NCBI GenBank assembly: GCA_015844335.1
Contig: JADLZL010002128.1
Location: forward strand, 186,001 to 250,000
Direction: 5' to 3'
Origin: Chrysopogon serrulatus
Taxonomy: Eukaryota; Streptophyta; Magnoliopsida; Poales; Poaceae
DNA: 64,000 bases
Every line of letters starts with the position of its first letter. Within the stretch, counting starts at the first letter, position 1. The position numbers were made by a program, and so were the translations under genes. The notes under the pieces were generated by a model, which was not told the origin of the DNA, did no database searches, and saw only the letters and a list, made by a program, of their open reading frames with translations. Positions 43,285-53,904 of the stretch are shown piece after piece.

Positions 43285-45820
43285 TTAGCATGTACCCCGT
43301 GCTTCGCACGGGGCAGGAAGCCAGAATTATAGCATGTTATATGATTGTACATTGAAGCAAAAGATTACTAAAATTAGGTACAACAATATTTGGGTTAATT
43401 GCAAAGGAACCCAACCAAGTAAAGGATGTCACAGAACATTGTACCTAACAATCTTTGTATACGTGAGCTGTACAACGGACTTAGAAACTGATGGGGCCTT
43501 TTTTCACTGTTGGTCAGCACAGAAATTGACTGCTCCACCAGTGTAGTTCTACATTTTTGTACATGAAAAAGTAAAGAATATAGGAACGCAATGGTCTTTT
43601 TTTTCTAAAAAAATGAAGCAATCATGTTACCAAAAGTAATAGTTTACCACATGAACATGGAGCTGTATAATTGTGCAACGGTAGTCCCTCTTGATGACCT
43701 GTGTGTAATATAAAGCTGTGTAAGGAATTCGATTTTAGTTTGCGTCTTGGATGCGCAGCAGGTTGTACTTGCGCATAAATCAAAGTAAAGCAATTAGTCC
43801 TCAAATTATAAGAAAAAAAATGGAAATGGGACAACCTCAGACGAATTTAAATGTTTCGCATGAGCAAAGAAATCTAAGCGAAGCAAGTAGTCTTGATAGC
43901 AAATCAGTTTGATTGGCACAGTCCAAATCTATTATTCAATCAAATTTTAAAGAGACCGTTGGCAAACATGTTGTAATGTTGAGTTCAAAACATTGTGGAC
44001 ATCGTATATATTTTGCAAGAGTAATTTGCATTGTTCATGTTAGTGACATTCATCATTTATTAAAAAGTCCTTCCAAGTTTCCATTCAATTTACTCAGAAG
44101 GGTAATGGAATCCAGTAGTGCGATACATTTCATCTTGGAAAATGAATGATGATTGATAGCTACAATTATTTTTTAGGGTAGTTTCCATGTTACATCTATA
44201 ACCAATTTTAAGAATGCTATGGCTGGAAATTGGAGAGAACACCATCACATTTCTGTTTCGCCATTTTTTATTTATTGAATCTGTCGCATGGCTCTTGACA
44301 TATTCATTCTATACCTATAAATGAATATGTGGTAGAGAATCGGTTACCTTAACTATCTTCAAAAGAAGTGATACAAAACTAAACAGTTCAACATATTCAC
44401 TGAGCAGCCTAAGAACAGAAGAATCGACCATTCCGTTGGTGTTCACAGAAATTAGTATCATAAGAAAAACTTATCAAAAAGTATATTTGAGGTCAAGGAC
44501 AGAAAAAAGGAAATTTAAATAATCACCTCATCTGTGTAGCAAGATTCTCCCATTTATGCATAGTGCGTGAATGTTGGCTTGGCATCGTGTGTTGTCGACA
44601 TGACTGCATTTAGCTTCGTAAAATGAATAGCAACAACAGAGGTAACCTGAAGTTGCAGAAAACTGTCCCATTCAGGTTGATAAGGCAAAGTAACCAAAAG
44701 CAATAGAACAATGGGAAAAAAAAAGTGGTGTGTGTACAGATCAAACCAAACAATGCCTCATTGGCACCGATATACTTCATATAAAAACAGTTAATGTGCT
44801 GGAATAATGGAATACTCAAATTTCTGATCTAGCTGCAACCACAATGCGATTAGGAACATATTTTGAAACTGCATAGACCAACAATTTAAGACCAATCAGC
44901 ATGGGTGTAACCAAAGTTGCACATTAACATCCTTCATACTGTACTGCTGTCAAGTTTAGGAGTCATTGTAACTAATTTCGTTAAATGAAAGTTACAAGGA
45001 AGTGACCTGAAAATTGCAAGGCCTGTTTCATAGAGGTATCATGTATGGAGCGACCTCATAGTGTGGCCATAGGAACTTCATATGGCAAGTGCATGTTGGA
45101 TATTGATCCGAAATTAGCTGTTTTTGACCTAAGCAGTGCGATAGGTACATCATAGAGCAAATTCAGGTACCTGAAAGTAAACTCACATGTATCAAAAGCG
45201 GTATGGTCAGTAAATCTGAAAATACCACATGTAAGAAGAAATGAAGGTTTTCGAACAAATCTATTAAACCCAAGATTCGATACACGTACTATATGGCATG
45301 CATAAATATTGGAAGCGAAACAGGAAAGTATTGTTCATTAATGAATTCGTTAAAAAGGTAAGCACGTATCATTAACAGGGTGGTGTTTCGGTGCGCACAC
45401 ATCTGAACCATGGGATGCATATTTTATAAAGTTGTAGTGGTACGGCAACAGTGCCTGTAAAGATTTTCATGGCAGATAAAATCAGTGTATCTGGGGTGGC
45501 CCAAAGTTACCTTGCGCAAACTAATGCATAGTCTGTTAATATTGCAAATCTGATGCCGTAGCCACAAATTCATGCATGCAGAAAGGCAATTTAATCCCCC
45601 AACACTCAGATGACAACATTACCTCCATATGACTGAGAAAAACATTTGGATGAGGCATCATTGAATCTTGTAACAGCTTCAGACGTGAAGGTTAATACAA
45701 AAAGAGGCCATCTTATTGCAGCAGTGTGTTGCAGGATAAGGAGTTGCCAATTCAGGTAATGGTATGACGTACGGCGGTTAAATCAAAACCAGTCCACGTG
45801 ACTCATGGTTGGCCAAAAGA
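43285..45820 (-). mobile_element. Possible second Helitron (3' terminus seen, 5' end uncertain)
   Basis: On the minus strand a perfect 8-bp stem with a 3-nt loop (CCCCGTGC/GCACGGGG at 43295-43313) is followed by TACATG and CTAA (43285-43288), then T. This fits a Helitron 3' end very well. The body, about 2.5 kb of AT-rich sequence with no supported ORF, could run to about 45820, where the minus strand shows a TC before LINE sequence begins. That 5' edge is a guess. Confidence 0.4.
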
Positions 45821-45894
45821 ATTTGCCATTGCGACAATACATGTGTGAAAAGACGGAAACCATTTATTTGAGGGACTATTTTATCCTATTGGAA

Positions 45895-46703
45895 ACCATG
45901 GAAGGCAAAAGGCTATCGCATAAGATACTAGCTAATCGGCTGAGAATAATTCTTCCGGAAGTAAATAGCGACCATCAAAGTGCTTTTGTTCCGGGATGAA
46001 TGATTACTGATAATATTCTCATAGCTTATGAGAGTATCCATGCTATCAAGAAAAAGAAGGGGAAGAGAGGTCTGTGTGCTGTAAAGCTTGACATGCACAA
46101 AGCATATGATAGAGTAGAGTGGGGATTTTTGGAGAAGATTATGATGAAGCTCGGATTCGATGAACGATGGGTTAAACTCATCATGGCTTGTGTTACTTCA
46201 GTGCGGTATAAGGTGAGATTCAACTCAACAGAAACGGAGACTTTCTTGCCAACAAGGGGTCTTCGTCAAGGGGATCCGTTGTCGCCCTATTTATTTCTGA
46301 TGGTTGCCGAGGGACTGTCTTGCCTGTTGAAAGCAACAGAAGATAGGGGGGAACTGGAAGGCATCCGAGTGTGCAGGGAAGCACCAGTTGTATCTCATTT
46401 GTTATTTGCTGATGATTCTCTCATATTGATGCATGCGGATAAGAAGAACGCTGACAGTTTGAAGCTACTTTTGGACCGGTATTGTGCAAGCTCGGGTCAG
46501 CAACTAAGTGATGCAAAATCTAGCATTTTTTTTCAGTGAAAATACTATGGCAGAAGATAGAGCCGAGGTGTGTGCAGCACTCAATATAGTTACTGAATCT
46601 CTGAATGATAAGTACCTGGGACTTCCCGCTATGATTGGCATAGATCGTAGTGACTGTTTCAGACATTTGATTGACCGAGTAAGAGGTAAAACCCAAGGTT
46701 GGA
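45895..46703 (+). pseudogene. LINE reverse transcriptase fragment, cut by CACTA-4
   Basis: It encodes an RT from fingers to thumb: HKILANRLRIILPEV, SAFVPG, then a TGA (from CGA) before MITDNILIAYES. The palm has KLDMHKAYDRVEW and GLRQGDPLSPYLF, the catalytic LFADDSLIL near 46407, and the thumb has YLGLPAMIG. A frameshift falls in the T-run near 46530. The 5' endonuclease is missing, and the frame stops in KTQGWN where CACTA-4 begins (46704). It is a dead copy of a different LINE from the one at 11676. Confidence 0.85.
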
Positions 46704-46975
46704 ACACTACTACAGATTTGATTTGTAGCAACGGCCTCTTTTTTTAGTAGTGGTGGTTTAATCATGAGGCGCCTCTACAGTTGGCCGGCACGGCACCCAC
46801 CACTTCAGCCGCCTCTACAAATCGTATAGTAGAGGCGGTTGGGTTTAAAAACTGTCCCTACAAATGCCCATATTTGTAGGGGCGGTTCTATATAAAACCA
46901 CCCCTGCAAATGGATTTGTAGGGGCGGTTTTATATAGAAACCGCCCCTACAAATGACGACCATATAAAACCTGGG
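46704..46975. repeat. Left TIR, subterminal repeats and promoter of CACTA-4
   Basis: CACTACTACAG is followed by about eight alternating words of the type TTTGTAGGGGCGGTT and AACCGCCCCTACAAA (46760-46955), some in head-to-head pairs. A CATATAAAACC TATA-like box lies at about 46961, before a pyrimidine-rich leader. Confidence 0.8.
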
Positions 46976-47751
46976 GCCTCCCTTCTTCCTCCTCGGGCCA
47001 GTTACTGTTGCCCGAGAAGGAAGGAAGGGAGGCCTTGGCCTACCTCCCCCAAAATTGCTCTTCTAGGGGGGAGCTTTTGATTTCATTTCCTTTGGTGGAG
47101 GGGTCATAGAAGGTAAGTAAATGCTATTGCAATCATTATTTTGAGTTTTTATTGGTTAATTTCATCTTAATTAGGGATTACTTTTTCTCTCTCTTCTATG
47201 GTGCTTGACCCATTTATGGTGCAAATTTTCAAGGTGCTAGGTATAATTTGATAAGGGAATAACATTGGGCCCTTATGTAGCATGGTTTTGTAAGATTAAA
47301 GGATTAGGAACTTTTATGAATGTTTCATCCACATCTAGATCTAGATCTAGAATTAGGGTTTGTTTTTTATTTTATTTTTTTTTAGGAAAGTAGAATTTAG
47401 TGTGCACTTGAAGGATGGTGGTTGAAATATTAATTAATATTAATTTTGTATTGTAGTTGTTTATTATTATTTATTTTGTTATTTCATTTTAGTAAGTAGA
47501 ATTTAATTAGTGTCGTTTGAAGGATATTGGATACACGGTTTTTTGTTCGTTATTAATTGTATTTAGAGTTGCTTATTATAATCAAGAAAATGGCAATATA
47601 TATTTATTTAAGTTGTTGTGGACAAATATATTCGTTTCCACCTTGTTATATATGCATCGTATAGCTATATTTGATAATCAGACTAATAAGAATGGTCTTG
47701 TTATAAATGTCACCTTGTGAATGATATTGGTTCTTTTATTATATTGTGTAG
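46976..47751 (+). other. Leader and AT-rich intron of the CACTA-4 transposase
   Basis: A CT-rich leader (46978-47060) and AT-rich sequence with (AGATCT)n near 47335. The 67-codon frame at 47517 has no recognisable domain. The layout parallels CACTA-2. Confidence 0.45.
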
Positions 47752-50072
47752 TTGAAACATGGCAGCGTACCGGGAGTTTTGGATGTATGGTGCATTACGG
47801 TGGAAGCCAGGTTTCCTGATGAAGTGGATAAATTTCTTGATGCTGCGGAGAAGAATGCAATGTTGACACAGAAGAATAATGAAATTATTTGTCCATGTCA
47901 CGATTGCAAGAATCATATTGCATGGACAGATGTGAGTATAATCAGAGCACATTTGATTATGAGAGGATTTGTGAAGGACTACATAGTGTGGATTCATCAT
48001 GGTGAAACAATGCCTAACGTTGATTCACCTGAAGGAGTGGCAAACCACGATTGCCCAGACCAATTTGTACAAGATATCAAATTCCTTGACCAATATGTAG
48101 CAAAGCTGGATGCAGAAATGGATGACAATGACCATTAGCAAGGTGGTGGTGGTTGGGCTGGTAATTACGAAGCTAGTGGCCACACTAATGCTCGTGGACA
48201 TGTTGGTGATAAAGAAGATGGAGGTGGACGTGTTGTTTGATGAAGGTGATGGTGATTATTTAGAGGAAATGCTTCTTGCCATTGGACCCGAGATTATTCT
48301 AAAGAGCGCCAAAGGTCTAGAAAATTTAGAAAAGGTGAAGAAAGCATCGAAGGAGACTTTGTATGATGTTGAAAAGGGTTGTCCAACACAATCGGATGTG
48401 CTATGTTTTGTGCTTGAGTTGCTCATCCCGAAGGCAAAGTATGGTTGGTCGACCGTAGTTTCAATGATCTATTGCGTCTCCTATCATGGTTACCGCCACG
48501 CCCAAACTCGCACCCTCCAACACTTACCAAGCAAAGAAGGTAATTAGTCCATTGACAATGGGGGTTGAAAAATCCATGCATGCCCAAACCATTGTATCCT
48601 ATTCCGCGGTGATATGTTCAAATCACTAGATAAATGTCCTCGGTGTGGGGCCAGTCGATACAAGAACAATGACCTTTTTAATGAAGAACAAGCCTCCGTG
48701 GGGAACAAGAGGAAGAAGGGTGGAAAAAAGGTGGTAAATGATTCCCAACACCCAAAGGACACACCATTAGGCAGCGATGCAAAGCGTAGAAGAGTTCCAA
48801 ATTTTTTGGTAATGTGGTACCCGCCGGTCGTTGACCGATTGAGGCGTATGTTCTTAAACCCTAAAGAAGCTGCACTTATGACATGGTGGGATGATGAACG
48901 CCGGTGGTTGATGGTAAGATTGGACACCCAGCTGATGGTACCCAATGGCAGCGCTTTGATGCGAAATATCCTGAATTTAGTAAAGATCCGTGGAACGCAC
49001 GGTTTGGCTTGAGCACCGATGGAATGAATCCTTTTAATGAGAGGACCAATGCGAGCACGATATTTGGCCGATTATCTTAACCATGTACAACATACCAACG
49101 TATTTGTGTCAAAAGAGAAAGTATCTTCTCACTATTCTCATTCAAGGTCCTAAACAACCGGGCATTGACATAGATGTTTTTCTGGAGCCTTTGATGCAAG
49201 AAATGGAGAGGCCATGGATGTACGGGGAGCCTATGTACGATGCATTCAGAAAGGAGGACTTCATTTGTAGAGCCATTATATTTGTCACTACCAATGATTA
49301 TCCCGCGTTGTTTGCTTTGTCGGGACAGATCAAAGGGAAGACAGGATGCTTAGTTTGCTTGGATGGTACTACATGGGTGTACCTGGATGCTTCTAAGAAA
49401 ACAGTGTACCTACGATATTGCCGCTTCTTGAAGCCAACTCACAGATATCGCAGCAAGATGTTCTTCAGATTTTATGACAACAAACCAGAAATTGAACCCA
49501 CTCCGGTGAGACATCAAAATGGGCAACATGTGTTTGAAATGGTTAAAAACATACGTGTAACCTTTGGAAAGAAGAATGCGGATGCAACGAAGAGAGATAG
49601 AAGCACACCTCCTGTCCCGGGTGTTCCCTTCAAGAAACAGTCCATCTTCTTTAGGTATTTGCCATATTGGCCGGACTTAGAGGTTCCACATGCTATTGAT
49701 TCGATGCACCTACAGAAGAATGTCTTTGAGAGTCTCATTGCTACCTTGATGGACACTTGGAAGACAAAGGATGGGCTCAAATCACGTAAAGACATGGTGC
49801 AGCTCAATGTGAAGCCAGAGCTTCACCCGATACTTCAGGATAATAGAAAATACCTCCTTCCTACAGCTAGCTTCATCCTGACGCTAGACGAGAAGAGGGC
49901 AATCTGTAATTTCTTGAGGTCTGTCAAAGTTCCCACTGGTTTTTCAGCCAACGTGAAGAGACTAGTGTCGATGAAGGACCTGTCAATAACACACTTCAAA
50001 GCTCATGACTGTCATGTGATGCTCATAGTTTTCCTACCTCTTGCAATTAGGGCAATAAAGCTAGAGTTCTAG
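47752..50072 (+). pseudogene. TNP2-type CACTA transposase, truncated (CACTA-4)
   Basis: The probable original start is the ATG at 47759; after a frameshift near 47800 the Transpos_assoc domain reads DEVDKFLDAAEKNAM and ICPCHDCKNHIAW. 48110-48950 holds the linker in changing frames (KAKYGWS, MWYPPVVDRLRRMF, then GHPADGTQW). 49083-50072 is a long open TNP2 core (MYNIPTYLCQKRKYLLT, AIIFVTTNDYPALFALSGQ, PYWPDLEVPHAIDSMHLQK). It ends at LPLAIRAIKLEF; the DUF4218 and DUF4216 domains found in CACTA-1 and CACTA-2 are missing. Frameshifts and the C-terminal loss make it non-functional. Confidence 0.85.
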
Positions 50073-51511
50073 AGATATGCTACTGTTATATTTGTCTAGA
50101 GATATATACCAACAAATGGGAGGATGGGAGGGATGTTTTGTGCCAGAAATGTTTACATATAATGATAAACTTAATTTGAGTGCTCACTCTGTATGTGCTC
50201 ACTCTGGAACCACAAAGAGTTGCTCAAATGTGATGTTTCTTTACTATGTGCTCACTCTCTAGTCACTGTATGCTATTTCTTTACTATGTGCTCACTCTGT
50301 ATGCAGACCAACCTTAGTTGAGCTTGTGATGAAACTGTTTCTACTGTTTTCTCCCTCCTCTGTACTGTATTTTTGCCTGTGATGAAACTGTCCAACTCAT
50401 TAATATACGATGTGAGCTGATGATCACAGACTTGTGAGGCACAAGGCATCATTACCAGTCCATCATCTCTTTTTGGCCTATGATGAGATTGTCCCACTAG
50501 ATATATTATATGGAATATTCGCTGGTGATCCTAGACTTGTGAGGCACTAGGCATCATTACCAGTCCCTCTTCTGTAGAGTTGTGAGGCACTAGACATAAT
50601 TACCAGTCCCTCTTCTCTTTTCTGTTATGGTATGCTGCCTTTACGCTCCAAGTTTCTGATCAAATGATGATTGTCATTTCTGAGGCCTGCTGCTGCTATG
50701 TTTTTGTATTATGACTGTCAGTGCAGCTAAATTCTATTTTGGTATATGATGCCTTTACGCTCCAAGTTTGTGATCAAATGATGGTTGACATTTCTGAGGC
50801 CTGCTGCTGCTATGTTTTTCTGTTATGCCTGTCAGAGCAGCTAATTCTATTATGGTATATGATGCCTTAATGCTCCAAGTGTGTGATCAAATGATGGTTG
50901 ACATTTCTGAGGCCTACTGCTGCTATATTTTTCTTGTTTTGACTATTAAAGCAGCTCAATTCTATTTTGCATGTTTCCTAGTGCACTGAACGATGACAAG
51001 TGGTAGCTGTACTTGTGCACTTCAGGTTTCTGTTCCCTGTACACATTTCTGGTCCATTTACATATTTTCTAAAAATGAGTTAGTGCACTCATCAGTAATG
51101 CCTGTTACAAGTATTACTACATGTGTATTCATTGTCTCATCATCTCATCCAATGCCAAATCTCCTATGCAGTCCTTATACTCTTTTGATTTTTTGCCTAT
51201 GATGAGATTGTCTTACTCCATATATTATATGGAATGAACTGATGATCGTAGACTTGTTGAGGCACTTGGCAGGATGGCTAGTCCGGTAGTCCCTCTTCTC
51301 TATGTCAAGTCTGGTATGCTACCTTGATGCTCCAAGTCTGTGATCAAATGATGGTTGACAATTCTGAGGCTTGCTGCTGCTTTACTTGCCTCTTTTGTGT
51401 CATCCTATAATCCAATGCCAAATCTGTCCAAGTGCTTTATTTTCCCTCTCTTCTCTAGTTGCTAACTGCTAGCTACTGTTGTTTGCTTGCATCCAAAAAT
51501 GCAACTAGAAA
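50073..51511 (+). repeat. Inter-gene region of CACTA-4 with ~114-bp repeats
   Basis: A unit containing GATCAAATGATG(A/G)TTG(A/T)CA, TTTCTGAGGCCTGCTGCTGC and (G/C)AGCAGCTAA(A)TTCTATT recurs. GATCAAATG is at 50658, 50772 and 50884, and again at 51342 (four further periods on). A second family (GTGAGGCACTAGGCATCATT) is near 50440, 50540 and 50585. No ORF is supported. The region stands where the transposase C-terminus and its 3' UTR would be. Confidence 0.65.
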
Positions 51512-53880
51512 ATGATGCTGAGAACAGAGAGTCCTACCACAAGGCCTGAGAACGAGCCTAACTTTGAAGAGGCACAAGAAGAGGAACTTACTGAGGAGCA
51601 GTTCAATGAGGAGATAGAAAATGATGTAGTAGCGATGATACAATCAGAGAATGATGACCATGCTGAGAGGCAAAGAGAAGAAGGGGCAGTAGGAGAGGAT
51701 GGTGAAGGCGATGAAAGGCAAAGGGAGGAAGGTGAAGTAGGAGAGGAAGGTGAAAGGGACAACGATGATGAAGATTACGATGATGAGGGTGAAGAAGACA
51801 CAGCATACGAAAATCCCGAGGATCCTTTCCCACTTGAGACCAGAAGGAGGCCAACGTTCGATGACCTTGATCTGGATTTTAATCCGAATGAGGTTGGGTC
51901 CGTTCTTATTGAAGTTATCTTTAGTTTCAATATTATGGTACTCATAAACACACTTTAATCTCCAATATAGGTCCCTCCATCTTCAACTAGGCATCGTCGA
52001 CGTCGTTGACGACTTGATACAAGACAAGAAAGATCAGAGGAAGGTGGAGCAGAGGCAACAGTCACAGAGTTCGACGCTCAAACCTCCGCTCCAGAACCAC
52101 AAGTGACGACCTCTGATAGCCAACGAAAGAGGAAACGAGGGGATAGAAAAGCCAACCTTTATCCTGAAAAGGCTCTATTTGTGGTAACAGAGGTCGAGCC
52201 AACAGGGGAGATCCGAGAGCCAAAGCATCTCAGAGCAAAGTGTCGTAATGCAATCAGGGCTCTAGTAAGAGATGAGCTAAACCCAGCAGTGAAAACCTGG
52301 AAAGCTGTCTCGCAGGAGACAAAGAGATATTTATGGGAGAAAAAGCTATTAAAGAACTTTAGATTTCCAGAAGGAACACATGACTTGGTAAAACGTCTCA
52401 CTCTCAAGCAACTTGGAGACTCATTCAGACGTTGGAAGTCGAAACTCAACATTAAGTATGTCCGACATAACTTAACTCCCTTCAATGAGTTTGGCAAGAT
52501 AACTCCTAGACAATGGGCTAACTTTGTGGCCCAGAAGAGTACACCAGAAGCGAAAGCCCTCAGTGCCCGTAACTCTAAACTAGCAAAGAAGAACATGCAC
52601 CCTCATCATCTAGGTCCCGGTGGGTACATTGGCAAGGAAGAGCAGTTTAGGAAGATAGAGGAAGATGCCGCCGCATCTGGGGCATACAACCTGAAGGGCT
52701 TGAAGAGGCGCACAAAGAACTGGATCCTTTCAAGGAACAAGGAAGCATCTGCAGCGCTAAAATTTGATACGCCAGAGACAGAACAAGCAGTGTCACAAAT
52801 ACTGAAACTTGGTGAGGAGGCACAGAAGTGCTCATTCAAGCCTTCTAGAGAGAGAGATGAACTTAGCGTGGCCTTGGGAAACCCTGAGCACCCAGGTTGT
52901 GTCAGAGGGTTAGGGAAAAGAATGATATGGAAATATGGCTTCGAAGAGGACAGAGACATATAAGAAGCATGGCAGAGATCGTCAGAATAATCTTGAGCTC
53001 CAAGTAAAGGCTTTAGTTGCGAAGGCACTAGAAGAACAAGGATTGTCTACGGAGCCACGTACAATAATGGCACCACTGGAACAATTGGCTTTGATCAACA
53101 GCCCTCCAGAAGTTCCTAGCAGCCAAGGGTCGACTACAGCCACAACACCAGTAGATCTCATACGGGAACCAACTCAGTGCACATTGGTGGTCCTCGTCGG
53201 TAGGCAAAACATAATGACAGAGGTGGCAACAGGTGTGGCACATCCTCCGGGTGGCTTACATCACCATAGTAGGATCCCGCAAAATTATACTAGGGTCGAG
53301 GTCCATACCATGAAACCTGAATACACCTAGTGCAAGATAGACTACCCAACTCCTGAGGGACTGGAGTACCTTGGAGAAGTAGTAAACCAATTCATCCTCT
53401 GGCACAAAAAGGACATTGTATTGGCTACTTGTCCACCACCTGTTGAACATTTGGAGGGAGTGTGTGAGGAGTGGGAGATACATACACCACCTCGTGATCA
53501 CAACTAGTTAGAGATGCCATACTTTTCCCTGCCTCCTATGGACAACTTGGCTGACATACCACAATCTTCCCTACCTCCTAACGAGCCCTTGCCTGAAATG
53601 CCAGAACCTTCCCAGCCTCCAAGCAAGCCCATGCCTGTTATGCCATAGTGTTGCCCTTCTCATATCGAGGATACGTGTAATGAGATGCCACATACTTCAT
53701 TACAAGCAGAGCCAATACTTGATCATGTACAAGGTGGCGACAAGGAACGAGAAATAGGAATGAAGCATCTAATCCACGAGAGGCCAGCTTTTGAGACGAT
53801 GAAAGGCATCACGTCGGTGGCCAAGTGGTATGCACATGACCGGTTCAAGCCAGAGAACTAAGTTAAACAAGTCCCACGAT
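51512..53880 (+). pseudogene. Second CACTA-4 gene: acidic domain plus Transposase_24, truncated
   Basis: 51512-51892 encodes a very acidic region (DNDDEDYDDEGEEDT) ending RPTFDDLDLDFNPNE. A candidate intron follows (GT 51893, AG 51970). 52103-52963 is an open Transposase_24 (PTTA/En/Spm) domain with KCRNAIRALVRDELNPAV, FRFPEGTHDLV, RRWKSKLNIKY and ALGNPEHPGCVRG. A frameshift near 52960 leads into a helix (ELQVKALVAKALEEQGL) and a stop at 53328. The CKIDYPTPEGLEYLG segment follows, as in CACTA-2. Then comes a Pro-rich linker of repeated PP..EPLP-type units and AWY-type sequence to 53880. The Ulp1-like part is lost at the Tekay insertion. Confidence 0.8.
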
Positions 53881-53904
53881 CTGAGCCGGCTGTCACTAGC
53901 AAAA

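Larger units (their letters stand above)
46704..53904 (+). mobile_element. CACTA-4: En/Spm transposon, right part displaced by the Tekay element
   Basis: It begins CACTACTACAG at 46704 inside a LINE. It carries subterminal repeats (GTAGAGGCGGTT / GGGGCGGTTTTATAT words), a TATA box, a broken TNP2 gene and a broken Transposase_24 gene. At 53904 it is cut by the 3' LTR of a chromovirus, so the C-terminus of the second gene and the right TIR lie beyond the window. It belongs to a family different from CACTA-1 and CACTA-2 by TIR and subterminal sequence. Confidence 0.85.
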
